Notes under the pieces: generated by a model
Database searches by the model: none
What the model saw: only the letters and a program-made list of their open reading frames with translations
Told to the model about the DNA's origin: nothing
Source: Pseudomonas tolaasii NCPPB 2192
Lineage (GTDB): Bacteria > Pseudomonadota > Gammaproteobacteria > Pseudomonadales > Pseudomonadaceae
Reading direction: 5' to 3'
DNA length: 64,000 bases
Assembly: GCF_002813445.1 (NCBI RefSeq)
Contig: NZ_PHHD01000001.1
Location: 1,798,001 to 1,862,000 of the forward strand
Shown here: piece by piece, positions 23,660 through 30,753 of the stretch
Layout: every line of letters starts with the position of its first letter
How positions within the stretch are numbered: position 1 is the stretch's first letter
Program-made: the position numbers and the translations under genes

Positions 23660-25029
23660 ACGACTATCGCGAGTTGTACAGCGACGAAGCGGAACACGCG
23701 CTGCTCGGGTCACTGATGCTGGATGGCGAGTTGTTCGACTCGATCACCGCCGCGGTTACCACCGCTGACTTCCACGATCCGGAAAACGCGGCGCTGTTCC
23801 AGGTGATGCTGGAACTGCATGCCACTGGTGCTCCGGTTGATCCTGTCACCCTTCACGACTTCAAGCCGGTCCTCCCGAGTGGCGGCACAACCATTGCGTA
23901 TGCCGGTGAGCTAGCGAGGAACACGCCAAGCACCGCCAACTGGAAGGCATACGCCCGAACGGTGGCAGAGAGGGCAGTGCTTCGGCGTCTGGTCGAAGCT
24001 GCCGACGCTGTGCGTGATTCGGCCAATGAGAACCGGCCAGTGGCCGAGATCATCGCCAGCGCACAGCAGGCAATGGCCGACTTGCGAGACCTGGATACCG
24101 GGGAGCCGGATTACAAGCGCATGGACGAGGTGGTAACGCGAAACATCGACATTATCGACTCGAAGTACAACGGGGACGTGCCGACCGGCCTTTCGACTGG
24201 ACTCACCAAGCTGGACGAGATGATCCGAGGTCTGCGCAAGAAAACGGTAACCATCGTCGCCGGCTTGCCGGGTAGCGGTAAAACAACCCTCGGCCTGCAA
24301 ATTGCCCAGCACATTGCATGCGGCGGTCACGGCGTAGGGATGGTGTTCTCGTTGGAAATGCCCGAGGAAGAACTGGCGAATAGGGCATTGGCTTCGCTGG
24401 GTTCTGTTGACCTGCAGGTGCTGGACAGCGGGAAGCTTGAAGACGATGACTGGCCGCGCCTTACCGCCGCCGTCAACAAGATCGCAGGCAAGCCGCTGTA
24501 CGTCAGTGACAAGTCGGGCTTGACCGTGCCGCGCATCCGCAGCATTTGCCGACAGGTCAAGCGCAAGCATGGTCTCGACGTGGTGGTGATCGATTACATC
24601 GGCCTGATCGGTTCTGATGGCAAGGCGTTCAACCGCACCGCCGAGTTGGGCAAGATATCGACCGGGATCGTCAACATTGCCAAGGAGCTGGAGGTGCCGG
24701 TGATCCTGCTGGCCCAGCTCAACCGTGACTCGACCAAGCGGCCGGGCAAGAAACCGATCGCTTCCGACCTGCGCGACTCCGGACAGATCGAGGCAGATGC
24801 CCACTGCATCATCCTGGTCCACCGCGATATGGACAGCGAGGAGGGGCAGAACGGCGCTACCGAGTTGCTCATGCCCAAGTGCAGGCACGCACCGGTGGGC
24901 TCCTGCATCGTCCAGCAGCAGGGCAAGTTCGCCCGGTTCGTCAATTTCGCGGGCCGCGAGCCCACGCAGGAAGAGGTGGAGATCGGCCGCCCCTTCGCCG
25001 ATCAGTACAAGGGGAGGAAGGGCAAATGA
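23656..25029 (+). CDS. Replicative helicase, DnaB family
   Basis: 457 residues, full DnaB length. The N-terminal domain begins YSDEAEHALLGSLML. The RecA-like domain has Walker A GLPGSGKTTLG, a VFSLEMP motif, Walker B VVVIDYIGLI, and VILLAQLNRD; the C-terminal LRDSGQIEADAHCIILVHRD is also typical. The phage thus encodes its own helicase and loader. ATGA overlaps join it to both neighbours. Confidence 0.93.
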   Translation: MNDYRELYSDEAEHALLGSLMLDGELFDSITAAVTTADFHDPENAALFQVMLELHATGAPVDPVTLHDFKPVLPSGGTTIAYAGELARNTPSTANWKAYARTVAERAVLRRLVEAADAVRDSANENRPVAEIIASAQQAMADLRDLDTGEPDYKRMDEVVTRNIDIIDSKYNGDVPTGLSTGLTKLDEMIRGLRKKTVTIVAGLPGSGKTTLGLQIAQHIACGGHGVGMVFSLEMPEEELANRALASLGSVDLQVLDSGKLEDDDWPRLTAAVNKIAGKPLYVSDKSGLTVPRIRSICRQVKRKHGLDVVVIDYIGLIGSDGKAFNRTAELGKISTGIVNIAKELEVPVILLAQLNRDSTKRPGKKPIASDLRDSGQIEADAHCIILVHRDMDSEEGQNGATELLMPKCRHAPVGSCIVQQQGKFARFVNFAGREPTQEEVEIGRPFADQYKGRKGK

Positions 25030-25610
25030 AAATTTCAGAATTGGCGAAGATCCTTCGCTGGCGTAGCGCCGCCCCTTTCGTTGCAGGTGAATCACTGGGC
25101 GCTTTGCAAGCCACTATGGAGGCCGGCAAGCCAGTTGTTCTGCCACTGGGATCGGTTGTCGTTGACGCACCCAAATATCCCGAAGCCGAACGAATCGCTG
25201 CGTCGATCCGTGATTTCCCCGAAGACTGGGCATGGGCACGCAAGAGTTACGACCTGATCCACATCCCCAGCGGGTTCAGGATGTGGGTTGCCAATGAGGA
25301 CTATGGCCTGGCCGAGGTTCACCCGAATAACGGGAAGACGGACTTCACGAAACCTGAACAGGCAATTATCTGGCCCGCGGTGGCTGATTGGCTTGGGCAT
25401 CGCAAGATCGGGTTTACCGGGCGTCCAGTGAAGCCACGAATCCGCTATTTCCGCGAGCGTTACTTCTGCGAGTCGCTGGAACATCCATGGCGGGGCTTTG
25501 GGCATACCGCCGATGAAGCCTACCAATCCTGGCTTGCCGCTGTATCCGCCCAGTACCGAGAGAAAATCCCCAAGAACGTAGTGTTGACCGTGTGGAGTGC
25601 CAAGCAATGA
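25026..25610 (+). CDS. Hypothetical phage protein (194 aa)
   Basis: Starts at the ATGA overlap with the helicase gene. Contains IHIPSGFRMWVANEDYGLAE and a C-terminal WRGFGHTADEAYQSWL motif. No named family recognised; probably a replication-region accessory protein. Confidence 0.6.
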   Translation: MKISELAKILRWRSAAPFVAGESLGALQATMEAGKPVVLPLGSVVVDAPKYPEAERIAASIRDFPEDWAWARKSYDLIHIPSGFRMWVANEDYGLAEVHPNNGKTDFTKPEQAIIWPAVADWLGHRKIGFTGRPVKPRIRYFRERYFCESLEHPWRGFGHTADEAYQSWLAAVSAQYREKIPKNVVLTVWSAKQ

Positions 25611-25756
25611 CGCGCTGTGGAACGTTAGACAGGATTGCCCGCAGTGGTGATGCCGAGCAGACAGGTGTTAGATATGAAGATTCGCATAATTGCCTGAAAA
25701 CCACGGTCTGCATGGGCCGGGGGTCAGAACCACAATTTGTTAAGTGCGAGGTTTGA
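25607..25756 (+). CDS. Small phage protein (49 aa), weak
   Basis: A 49-residue frame beginning MTRCGTLDRIARSGDAEQTG. Supported only by the ATGA overlap with the previous gene and the 2-bp gap to the next ATG. Three Cys are present. It could be just a spacer. Confidence 0.35.
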   Translation: MTRCGTLDRIARSGDAEQTGVRYEDSHNCLKTTVCMGRGSEPQFVKCEV

Positions 25757-25758
25757 AA

Positions 25759-25971
25759 ATGATGATTTTACTCGATGAACTCACCGGCCTCGCCGTGAAC
25801 AGTGCCGATATCAGTTGGATGCGTCGGGACAACACCGTGTCACCGCATCGGTTACTGGTGACCATGCGCAGCGGTACCGAGTTGCTTATAAAGGATCGAC
25901 CTGTGGGCCGTAGCGGCGAGCCAGGCGTGAATATCAGCGAAGTCCACCGCCGCATCTTGGGGGCAAAATGA
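25759..25971 (+). CDS. Hypothetical phage protein (70 aa)
   Basis: The ATG at 25759 is preferred over a GTG at 25744. The sequence has alternating beta strands (ISWMRRDN, LLVTMRSGTELLI), suggesting a small beta-rich fold. Overlaps the next gene by 4 bp. Function unknown. Confidence 0.6.
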   Translation: MMILLDELTGLAVNSADISWMRRDNTVSPHRLLVTMRSGTELLIKDRPVGRSGEPGVNISEVHRRILGAK

Positions 25972-26252
25972 GTAACGTCACGGCGGCATTGCCGCGCAAA
26001 AGCTTGACCGCAGGAGAGTCTCAGTTCCTGAAGCAGGGAAACCGCCTGCTGCTGGACAAAAAAGATGGGCGGATTGGGTCTGCTGCCCTGATGGATATCG
26101 TGGCTGACTGGGGTGCGTCCAGGGCCACGCTTCCATTCCAGGAATACGCCCGACTCTGGATCGCCCAGGGCGGCGCCAAGAACAAGATCGCCAACAAGCT
26201 TCTTCGTGAGCTGTTCGGTATGGATGAGCCAACCCCGAGGAAAGTGGCATGA
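25968..26252 (+). CDS. Hypothetical phage protein (94 aa)
   Basis: Basic, helical protein with KSLTAGESQFLKQGNRLLL. No family recognised; ATGA overlaps on both sides place it in the same transcript as the antiterminator. Confidence 0.6.
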   Translation: MSNVTAALPRKSLTAGESQFLKQGNRLLLDKKDGRIGSAALMDIVADWGASRATLPFQEYARLWIAQGGAKNKIANKLLRELFGMDEPTPRKVA

Positions 26253-26623
26253 AGAAGCGCACCTACACCAATAAGCCTCTGGGCGACACCGAGTGGCTGC
26301 TGGAGCAGTGGGGCTCCTGGCGGATGGATGGGATGGGCGTGCCTCGGTACGTGTCACCTTCGATCGGCACAGCCGCAACCGGTGGCGGCGCGGAATACAC
26401 GCTCACTGACGACATGGCCCTGGTGATCGACGGCGCCGTGGCCAGGTTGACGACGCGCAATCAGCAGATGGGGGATTTTGTTTGGCTGTACTACGGAGCC
26501 AAATGGACATCGGTACGGATCGGCGAGAAGAACAAAATGTCTGAGCGCAAGGCATTCGAGATCATCAAGCAGGGCGTTGCCTGGGTTGACTCTGCCTTAG
26601 AGCATTTACGTGAAGCCGCGTAA
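26249..26623 (+). CDS. Q-like late antiterminator
   Basis: 124 residues. WLLEQWGSWRMDGMGVPRYV near the N-terminus and a helical C-terminal part with YYGAKWTSVRIGEKNKMSER match the phage antitermination Q family of this size. It is the last gene before a gap with three terminators in a row, beyond which lie lysis and structural genes, the expected place for Q. Confidence 0.75.
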   Translation: MKKRTYTNKPLGDTEWLLEQWGSWRMDGMGVPRYVSPSIGTAATGGGAEYTLTDDMALVIDGAVARLTTRNQQMGDFVWLYYGAKWTSVRIGEKNKMSERKAFEIIKQGVAWVDSALEHLREAA

Positions 26624-26695
26624 AAAGTTCTTTCCGGGCGGATAAACACCTGTTTTCATGGCACCGTGTTCAGCTTTTCAAGCGCGACACCAGAC

Positions 26696-26726
26696 AAAAA
26701 GCCCAGCCTAACCCGCTGGGCTTTTT
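26696..26726 (+). terminator. Late-operon terminator 1
   Basis: A 12-bp perfect inverted repeat, AAAAAGCCCAGC / GCTGGGCTTTTT, with a 7-nt loop. First of three terminators between the Q-like gene and the lysis genes; read-through by Q is expected. Confidence 0.85.
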
Positions 26727-26822
26727 GTTGCGAATTCCACTCTTTTTTGCCATTGTGTAATCCTGCATTTCAACTTCGGCCAGCCGATCCGCCAATGAGG
26801 CGTCGAAGCAGGAATGCAGATC

Positions 26823-26850
26823 AAGCCCAGCCCACGCGCCGGGCTTTTTT
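26823..26850 (+). terminator. Late-operon terminator 2
   Basis: AAGCCC / GGGCTT stem with T6. Just upstream, CTGCATT pairs with AATGCAG and CTTCG with CGAAG (about 26763-26818), a longer fold that could be the body of a small RNA ending here. Confidence 0.6.
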
Positions 26851-26865
26851 ATGACCAAAATTCAG

Positions 26866-26891
26866 AGCCCCGCCACCGTGCGGGGCTTTTT
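26866..26891 (+). terminator. Late-operon terminator 3
   Basis: AGCCCCGC / GCGGGGCT with a 6-nt loop and a T5 tail, only 15 bp after the previous terminator. Confidence 0.8.
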
Positions 26892-26907
26892 CGTTTCTGG
26901 AGGCTGC

Positions 26908-27177
26908 ATGGCAAAGCTTGAGATGGAAGTGAGCGTAGAGGGTGTTGAAGACCTGGTACGCCCACTGGTTGAAGCTATGCAGTCACTTGAACATTTTCCC
27001 GAGCTGCCGCTTCAGGTCTTCCGTGACCTTGTCGCCAACAGCCTTCATGACGTTGCCGTAAGTTTCGACGGCACCGCACTTGCCGCAGGTGATCTTCGAG
27101 GAGTTTGTCGGCCTGGCCGGAATCTCGAACTTGTCACTGCCGCACTTCTTGCACTTAACGCTTACCTTCATCGCTGA
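26908..27177 (+). CDS. Possible small late protein (89 aa), overlaps antisense gene
   Basis: The ATG at 26908 follows CTGGAGG with good spacing and directly follows the terminators. The first 25 residues (MAKLEMEVSVEGVEDLVRPL) resemble starts of short late phage proteins. From 26983 on it runs antisense to a zinc-ribbon frame that looks genuinely coding. It may be a gene truncated by a recombination junction. Confidence 0.35.
   Translation: MAKLEMEVSVEGVEDLVRPLVEAMQSLEHFPELPLQVFRDLVANSLHDVAVSFDGTALAAGDLRGVCRPGRNLELVTAALLALNAYLHR
26983..27171 (-). CDS. Zinc-ribbon protein (62 aa)
   Basis: Two CxxC pairs, VKCKKCGSDKFEI and ITCGKCGAVETYG, spaced 19 residues apart, form a clear zinc ribbon, followed by a basic helix (EDLKRQLGKMF). 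That makes coding likely although it is on the opposite strand to the late operon. It is a single gene with unknown role, possibly expressed in the lysogen. Confidence 0.6.
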   Translation of the reverse strand: MKVSVKCKKCGSDKFEIPARPTNSSKITCGKCGAVETYGNVMKAVGDKVTEDLKRQLGKMFK

Positions 27178-27563
27178 TGCTCCATGGATTGTTCGGTGTG
27201 GAAATTGAACGATAGCACGGGGCCATGTCATCGCTGGCGAAACACCAGTTTGTTGCGTGGAGCCATAGCCAGGGTGGGCCTTCGGGCGGGCCTGGACGCG
27301 GTATAGCCGGTAGTCACGCGTTACGGAAGAACACCGGCAGCTTGGGCGGACCATAGTGCTATTTGGGCCGGTTCAAGCGGACAGGCGTGGAGAGACACGC
27401 ACATCATGCAGGTTATTGCCCAGGCAGCTGGGCTAAGTCGGTAGAGGCGTCGTCTAATCCCGTGCGGACAATGGGCGGCTACGCGATGAGAGGGCAGGGT
27501 ACGTGACCCGGCGAACTGCCCCACCAGAGCTGGAGAGTTGCACCAGCCACCTGCACCTATTTC
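27172..27563. other. Gap of about 390 bp without a supported gene
   Basis: No frame on either strand has both a plausible start and protein-like composition. The GC-rich stretch 27370-27500 could form local structure. It may contain the promoter of the zinc-ribbon gene on the minus strand. Confidence 0.4.
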
Positions 27564-27590
27564 AAGGCTCGCCAATCCGGCGGGCCTTTT
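27564..27590 (+). terminator. Rho-independent terminator
   Basis: AAGGCTCGCC / GGCGGGCCTT stem with one mismatch, 5-nt loop and T4. It lies 20 bp ahead of the next start codon, another place where Q-modified polymerase would read through. Confidence 0.65.
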
Positions 27591-27610
27591 CTGTTTCTGG
27601 AGCACAGCAA

Positions 27611-28447
27611 ATGTCCGGTTCGTTTCAATCCCATGACTACGTGCCGGGCATGTCCGGCTTGAGGATCGACCTGAAGACGGGAGAGTTCGAGCTCAACTCT
27701 TGCACCCTCGGCAGCGCAGCAAATGCGCCGGAGCGCCAGATGGTGTCAGTCGAGGTGGCCAGCTGGAGCAAGTACGATTTGCCCAAGAATGCCGCCAACC
27801 TGCTCCAGTTCATGCAGGCAGAGCTTGAGCGGGTGCCGGAGCAGTATCGCCACGCCGCCGAGCTCGAAGAGTTCGACGCGAGCTACGGTGATGAGCCGTT
27901 CAATTCACGTCTGTTCCTGAGCTACTCCCGCCTCGAAACCGAGGAAGAGCTGGCTCAGAGACTGGAGAAAGCGAAGGTGGCCGGCACGCGGGTCAGCATC
28001 AAAAACGGCTTGATGACCGTCACGCATGACGGCGTTGTGCGGATCAAGCTCGGCAACCTCGAGCAGCCGGAGCCAGAGAAGCCAAATCCTTTCGGGGTTG
28101 ATGGAGATCAGGTCTATCTCAGCGAGGCCACGATTCAGGACAGCATCATCAAGTCGCCATTGTTGGCTGCATGGGGCGTGCGGATGCAGCTCGGCGAGAA
28201 TGGCAAGTACTGCGTCGCGGGCATCGGCTTGCCATCACAGATCCTCGTGTCGGCCGATCGCTTCGCCATCAATGACCGCGATGCATCTGACATTCTTCGG
28301 GACATCGCCGGCAAAATCGGCGAGACCTCGCTTGGCCAGGACCTGAAAGAGCGGATTGACCTACCGGTCTCGAATCTCGCCGACCAGGTCAAGGCTTTGA
28401 TCCGCAAGGAGCTCATGCCGGGCGGCCTTCTTCACCGCTCCCGCTAA
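27611..28447 (+). CDS. Free-standing tail-tip-like protein (DUF1983-type module)
   Basis: 278 residues from the ATG at 27611. The part around residues 175-225 (VYLSEATIQDSIIKSPLLAA, then WGVRMQLGENGKYCVAGIGL and SQILVSADRFAIND) aligns with the C-terminal module of this phage's own J protein (WSVKMETAAGGQKYAASFGL, SQFVVRADTFMLLN). The N-terminal MSGLRIDLKTGEFELNS also recalls tail-tip repeats. It sits just before the holin instead of with the tail genes. It may be a central-fibre component, or a duplicated J fragment with another use. Confidence 0.6.
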   Translation: MSGSFQSHDYVPGMSGLRIDLKTGEFELNSCTLGSAANAPERQMVSVEVASWSKYDLPKNAANLLQFMQAELERVPEQYRHAAELEEFDASYGDEPFNSRLFLSYSRLETEEELAQRLEKAKVAGTRVSIKNGLMTVTHDGVVRIKLGNLEQPEPEKPNPFGVDGDQVYLSEATIQDSIIKSPLLAAWGVRMQLGENGKYCVAGIGLPSQILVSADRFAINDRDASDILRDIAGKIGETSLGQDLKERIDLPVSNLADQVKALIRKELMPGGLLHRSR

Positions 28448-28483
28448 TCCATTCCTTCACTCCCTCACCGGGAGGATACCGAG

Positions 28484-28810
28484 ATGAACCCGATGCCTGA
28501 GAAAAACCCCGACTTCTGGGCCCAGGTCTGGCTGGTCCTCTCGAACCCACTGTGGCAGGGCGCAATCATGGCCTTCACGATCACGCTGTTGCGCGTGCTG
28601 TACGACGCCAAAGAGCCGAACTACTGGCGCACCTTGTTCGAGGCGTTGCTCTGCGGTGCCCTGAGCCTGTCGGCCAGCAGCGTTATCGAGTGGATGGCCT
28701 GGCCGCCGAGTTTGTCCGTTGCCGCCGGCGGTGCCATTGGCTTCATCGGCGTGACGGCGATCCGTGACCTGATCATCAGGTTCCTGGGCAGAAAGGCGGA
28801 CTCAGCATGA
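28484..28810 (+). CDS. Holin, lambda-family type
   Basis: 108 residues with three hydrophobic segments (about 25-42, 52-70, 75-95) and a short charged C-terminus, the pattern of the phage holin lambda family. It would permeabilise the inner membrane at lysis time. GGAGG lies 8 bp before the ATG. Overlaps the Rz gene by 4 bp. Confidence 0.85.
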   Translation: MNPMPEKNPDFWAQVWLVLSNPLWQGAIMAFTITLLRVLYDAKEPNYWRTLFEALLCGALSLSASSVIEWMAWPPSLSVAAGGAIGFIGVTAIRDLIIRFLGRKADSA

Positions 28811-29184
28811 AGGCGATCGCAGCAGGAATCATCATCGCGCTGGTAGGCCTGTTGCTGGTTGGTATCCAGCAATTGCGGGTCGAGGATCTGCGCGAAGAGA
28901 AGCGCGTGGAGGCCCAGGCCAAGGACGAAGCCATTAAGGCCAACACCGAGAGCCAGGCCACCATCACCACGCTGCGTGCCGAAGCCAAGCGCAACGCCGA
29001 CTACACCGCCGATCTGGCCAACCGCATCAAGGCCAGCGAAAAGAAAGCCGAGAAGGCGAGGAAAGACTTTGAAGAACTCAAGCGCAACAGCAAGCCTGTT
29101 CGTGACTGGGCTGCTCAGCCTCTTCCTGACGGCCTGCGCGGCAAAGCCGGTGGTGGTGACAAAGACCCAGGCCGTAAGAATTGA
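28807..29184 (+). CDS. i-spanin (Rz-like)
   Basis: 125 residues: an N-terminal signal anchor (AGIIIALVGLLLVGIQQL) followed by a long Lys/Glu/Ala coiled coil and a disordered C-terminus. It follows the holin and contains the start of the o-spanin gene in another frame, the classic Rz/Rz1 layout. The pair fuses inner and outer membranes in the last step of lysis. Confidence 0.85.
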   Translation: MKAIAAGIIIALVGLLLVGIQQLRVEDLREEKRVEAQAKDEAIKANTESQATITTLRAEAKRNADYTADLANRIKASEKKAEKARKDFEELKRNSKPVRDWAAQPLPDGLRGKAGGGDKDPGRKN

Positions 29185-29341
29185 AGCCCCTGAGCTGATC
29201 CCCTGTGAGCGAGTCGATCAGGATGACACCGACCTGCGCTTCAACGGCGATGTGTGGGAGCTGAAGGACAAGGCTATCAAGTTGCTGGATACCTGCGCTG
29301 ACCAGGTGGACGCTCAGATCGTCCGCAGCCAGAGCAAGTAA
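29069..29341 (+). CDS. o-spanin (Rz1-like lipoprotein)
   Basis: 90 residues from a TTG at 29069, preceded by GAGGAAA. The +1-frame product begins MKNSSATASLFVTGLLSLFL and has lipobox LTAC, an outer-membrane lipoprotein signal. The gene starts inside Rz and extends beyond its stop. The mature part is longer than lambda Rz1 and carries two further Cys (IPCERVD, LDTCADQ). Confidence 0.8.
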   Translation: MKNSSATASLFVTGLLSLFLTACAAKPVVVTKTQAVRIEAPELIPCERVDQDDTDLRFNGDVWELKDKAIKLLDTCADQVDAQIVRSQSK

Positions 29342-29395
29342 TCCGCGCCACGTTTTCGAATGCGCCAGATCGTGGCGCGCAACAAGGACCAAACC

Positions 29396-29572
29396 ATGAG
29401 CACAGTAAGCGCCGAGTACTACCAGATCAAAGGGATGGTCAGTGACATGCCAGCGGATGAGCAGGCCGAGGTTGCACGCGTTGAGGCGCTGGTAGTTGAA
29501 CTGGCCAAGTCTTCCCAGGCTGCCGCGCTCGGTGTGATCCTGGGTTCGATCAAGCTTTCGCTGGAGGCGTGA
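29396..29572 (+). CDS. Small phage protein (58 aa)
   Basis: The ATG at 29396 gives MSTVSAEYYQIKGMVSDMPA and a Val/Ala-rich helical protein. Similar short proteins follow spanin genes in Pseudomonas phages, with unknown role. It ends 2 bp before the next ATG. Confidence 0.65.
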   Translation: MSTVSAEYYQIKGMVSDMPADEQAEVARVEALVVELAKSSQAAALGVILGSIKLSLEA

Positions 29573-29574
29573 TC

Positions 29575-29814
29575 ATGGGTCACACCTTTGAGTGCGCTAA
29601 TTGCAAGCGGATCAAGACCGAGGCTGTTCCTTACTTTGGTAGCGGCCTGATGTGTGCAGCCTGCCGCAGATCATTGATCCCTCCACCCACGGTTGAGCCG
29701 CCACGTATGCGCCGCCCCGAGGCTTCATGCGCTCCGAGCTTCGGCTCACTGATGATCGTACTGGTGTTCGTGGCTGGTGCAGCGGTAGGCGCCAAGATGG
29801 CGGGAGGTTGGTGA
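29575..29814 (+). CDS. Zinc-ribbon membrane protein (79 aa)
   Basis: The ATG at 29575 has GGAGG 7 nt upstream; the GTG at 29569 is too close to it. CANCK and CAACRR pairs about 19 residues apart make a zinc ribbon, followed by a Pro-rich linker and one C-terminal membrane helix (LMIVLVFVAGAAVGAKM). Role unknown. The stop overlaps the HNH gene start. Confidence 0.65.
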   Translation: MGHTFECANCKRIKTEAVPYFGSGLMCAACRRSLIPPPTVEPPRMRRPEASCAPSFGSLMIVLVFVAGAAVGAKMAGGW

Positions 29815-30143
29815 TGGCCAAGCTAAAGATGCACAAGTCGCCCCTGAAGATGGCTGCGATCCAAACCCTAAGGGTTCAGGTTGTGGCGGACAGGCGAATT
29901 ACTGGCCGCCGGCTGCAGGCTCGACGCTTGACCGTGTGGCGACAAGACCCAACCTGCGCCGCTTGCGGTCGAGTGGTCAACTTCCCAGACGGTTTCGAAC
30001 TGGACCACAAGGTTCCACTGTTCATGGGTGGTGAGGATATCGAAGCGAACTGTCAGGTGCTCTGTGTGCGCTTCGAGATGATCGAGGGCCAGCGCATCAA
30101 GAAGGGCTGCCACGCATCCAAGACATCGACTGAAGCGCCCTAA
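29814..30143 (+). CDS. HNH endonuclease
   Basis: 109 residues. The HNH fold shows as CAACGR, ELDHKVPLFMGG (catalytic His) and an N-C-Q-V-L-C segment. HNH proteins beside terminase genes are needed for specific genome cutting in many cos and HK97-like phages. The usual CxxC near the C-terminal is partly altered (VLCVRFE), so one zinc ligand may differ. Confidence 0.85.
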   Translation: MAKLKMHKSPLKMAAIQTLRVQVVADRRITGRRLQARRLTVWRQDPTCAACGRVVNFPDGFELDHKVPLFMGGEDIEANCQVLCVRFEMIEGQRIKKGCHASKTSTEAP

Positions 30144-30298
30144 GCTTGCCAGGTCTCGACGCACCGAAATGGTGCCGGATTCGGGCTTTGGCGTGCCACA
30201 AGGGGAGGGGAGGGGGTAAAACCTCAGACCTCTTTTGCTCGGAAACCTCACCCTCTCCCATTCGTAGATTTTTTCCCCGTTAACAGGATCCGTTAACT

Positions 30299-30748
30299 AT
30301 GGCGTTAACCGAACAAAAGCGCCGGTACGCCGAAGCGCGGCTGTCCGGTGAAGGCAAAAAGCAGGCGGCAATATCTGCTGGGTGCCCCGAAAAGACTGCA
30401 TCGCAGGCGGCATCGCGGCTCGAAAAAGATCCTGAGGTTCAGGCTGCAATGGGGCGGGCGGTGGCTGTTAACTCGGCCAAAAAATCTGATCAGCCTGCAG
30501 CTGATCCAGATCCCTACATTCCAGCGGCAGCGGATGACCCTATCGACTTTCTAAAAGGGGTCATGAAGGACTTGGTAGCAGACCCCAAGCTTCGGATCGA
30601 TGCTGCAAAAGCGTTGCTGCCCTACACCCACGGGAAGGTAGCGGAGCAAGGCAAGAAAGATCAGAAGGCCAGTGCGGCCAAGAAAGCCTCGGCAGGCCGA
30701 TTCGGCCAGGGTGCGCCACCAAGACTAGCGGTCGATAACACACGGTGA
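30299..30748 (+). CDS. Terminase small subunit
   Basis: 149 residues. The N-terminal EQKRRYAEARLSGEGKKQAA and the PEKTASQAASRLEKDPEVQA segment match the helix-turn-helix of terminase_2-type small subunits. It recognises phage DNA for packaging. The 155-bp gap upstream holds three GTTAAC repeats (30276-30307), possibly part of a packaging site. It is 5 bp from the large subunit gene. Confidence 0.85.
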   Translation: MALTEQKRRYAEARLSGEGKKQAAISAGCPEKTASQAASRLEKDPEVQAAMGRAVAVNSAKKSDQPAADPDPYIPAAADDPIDFLKGVMKDLVADPKLRIDAAKALLPYTHGKVAEQGKKDQKASAAKKASAGRFGQGAPPRLAVDNTR

Positions 30749-30753
30749 TTTGA

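Noticed and set aside
26670..26858. Minus-strand frame of 62 codons across the late terminators
   Set aside because: It is built from two terminator hairpins read through; no independent support.
27321..27605. Minus-strand frame of 94 codons before the tail-tip-like gene
   Set aside because: Composition is not protein-like, it overlaps a terminator and the next ribosome site, and it lacks its own Shine-Dalgarno sequence.
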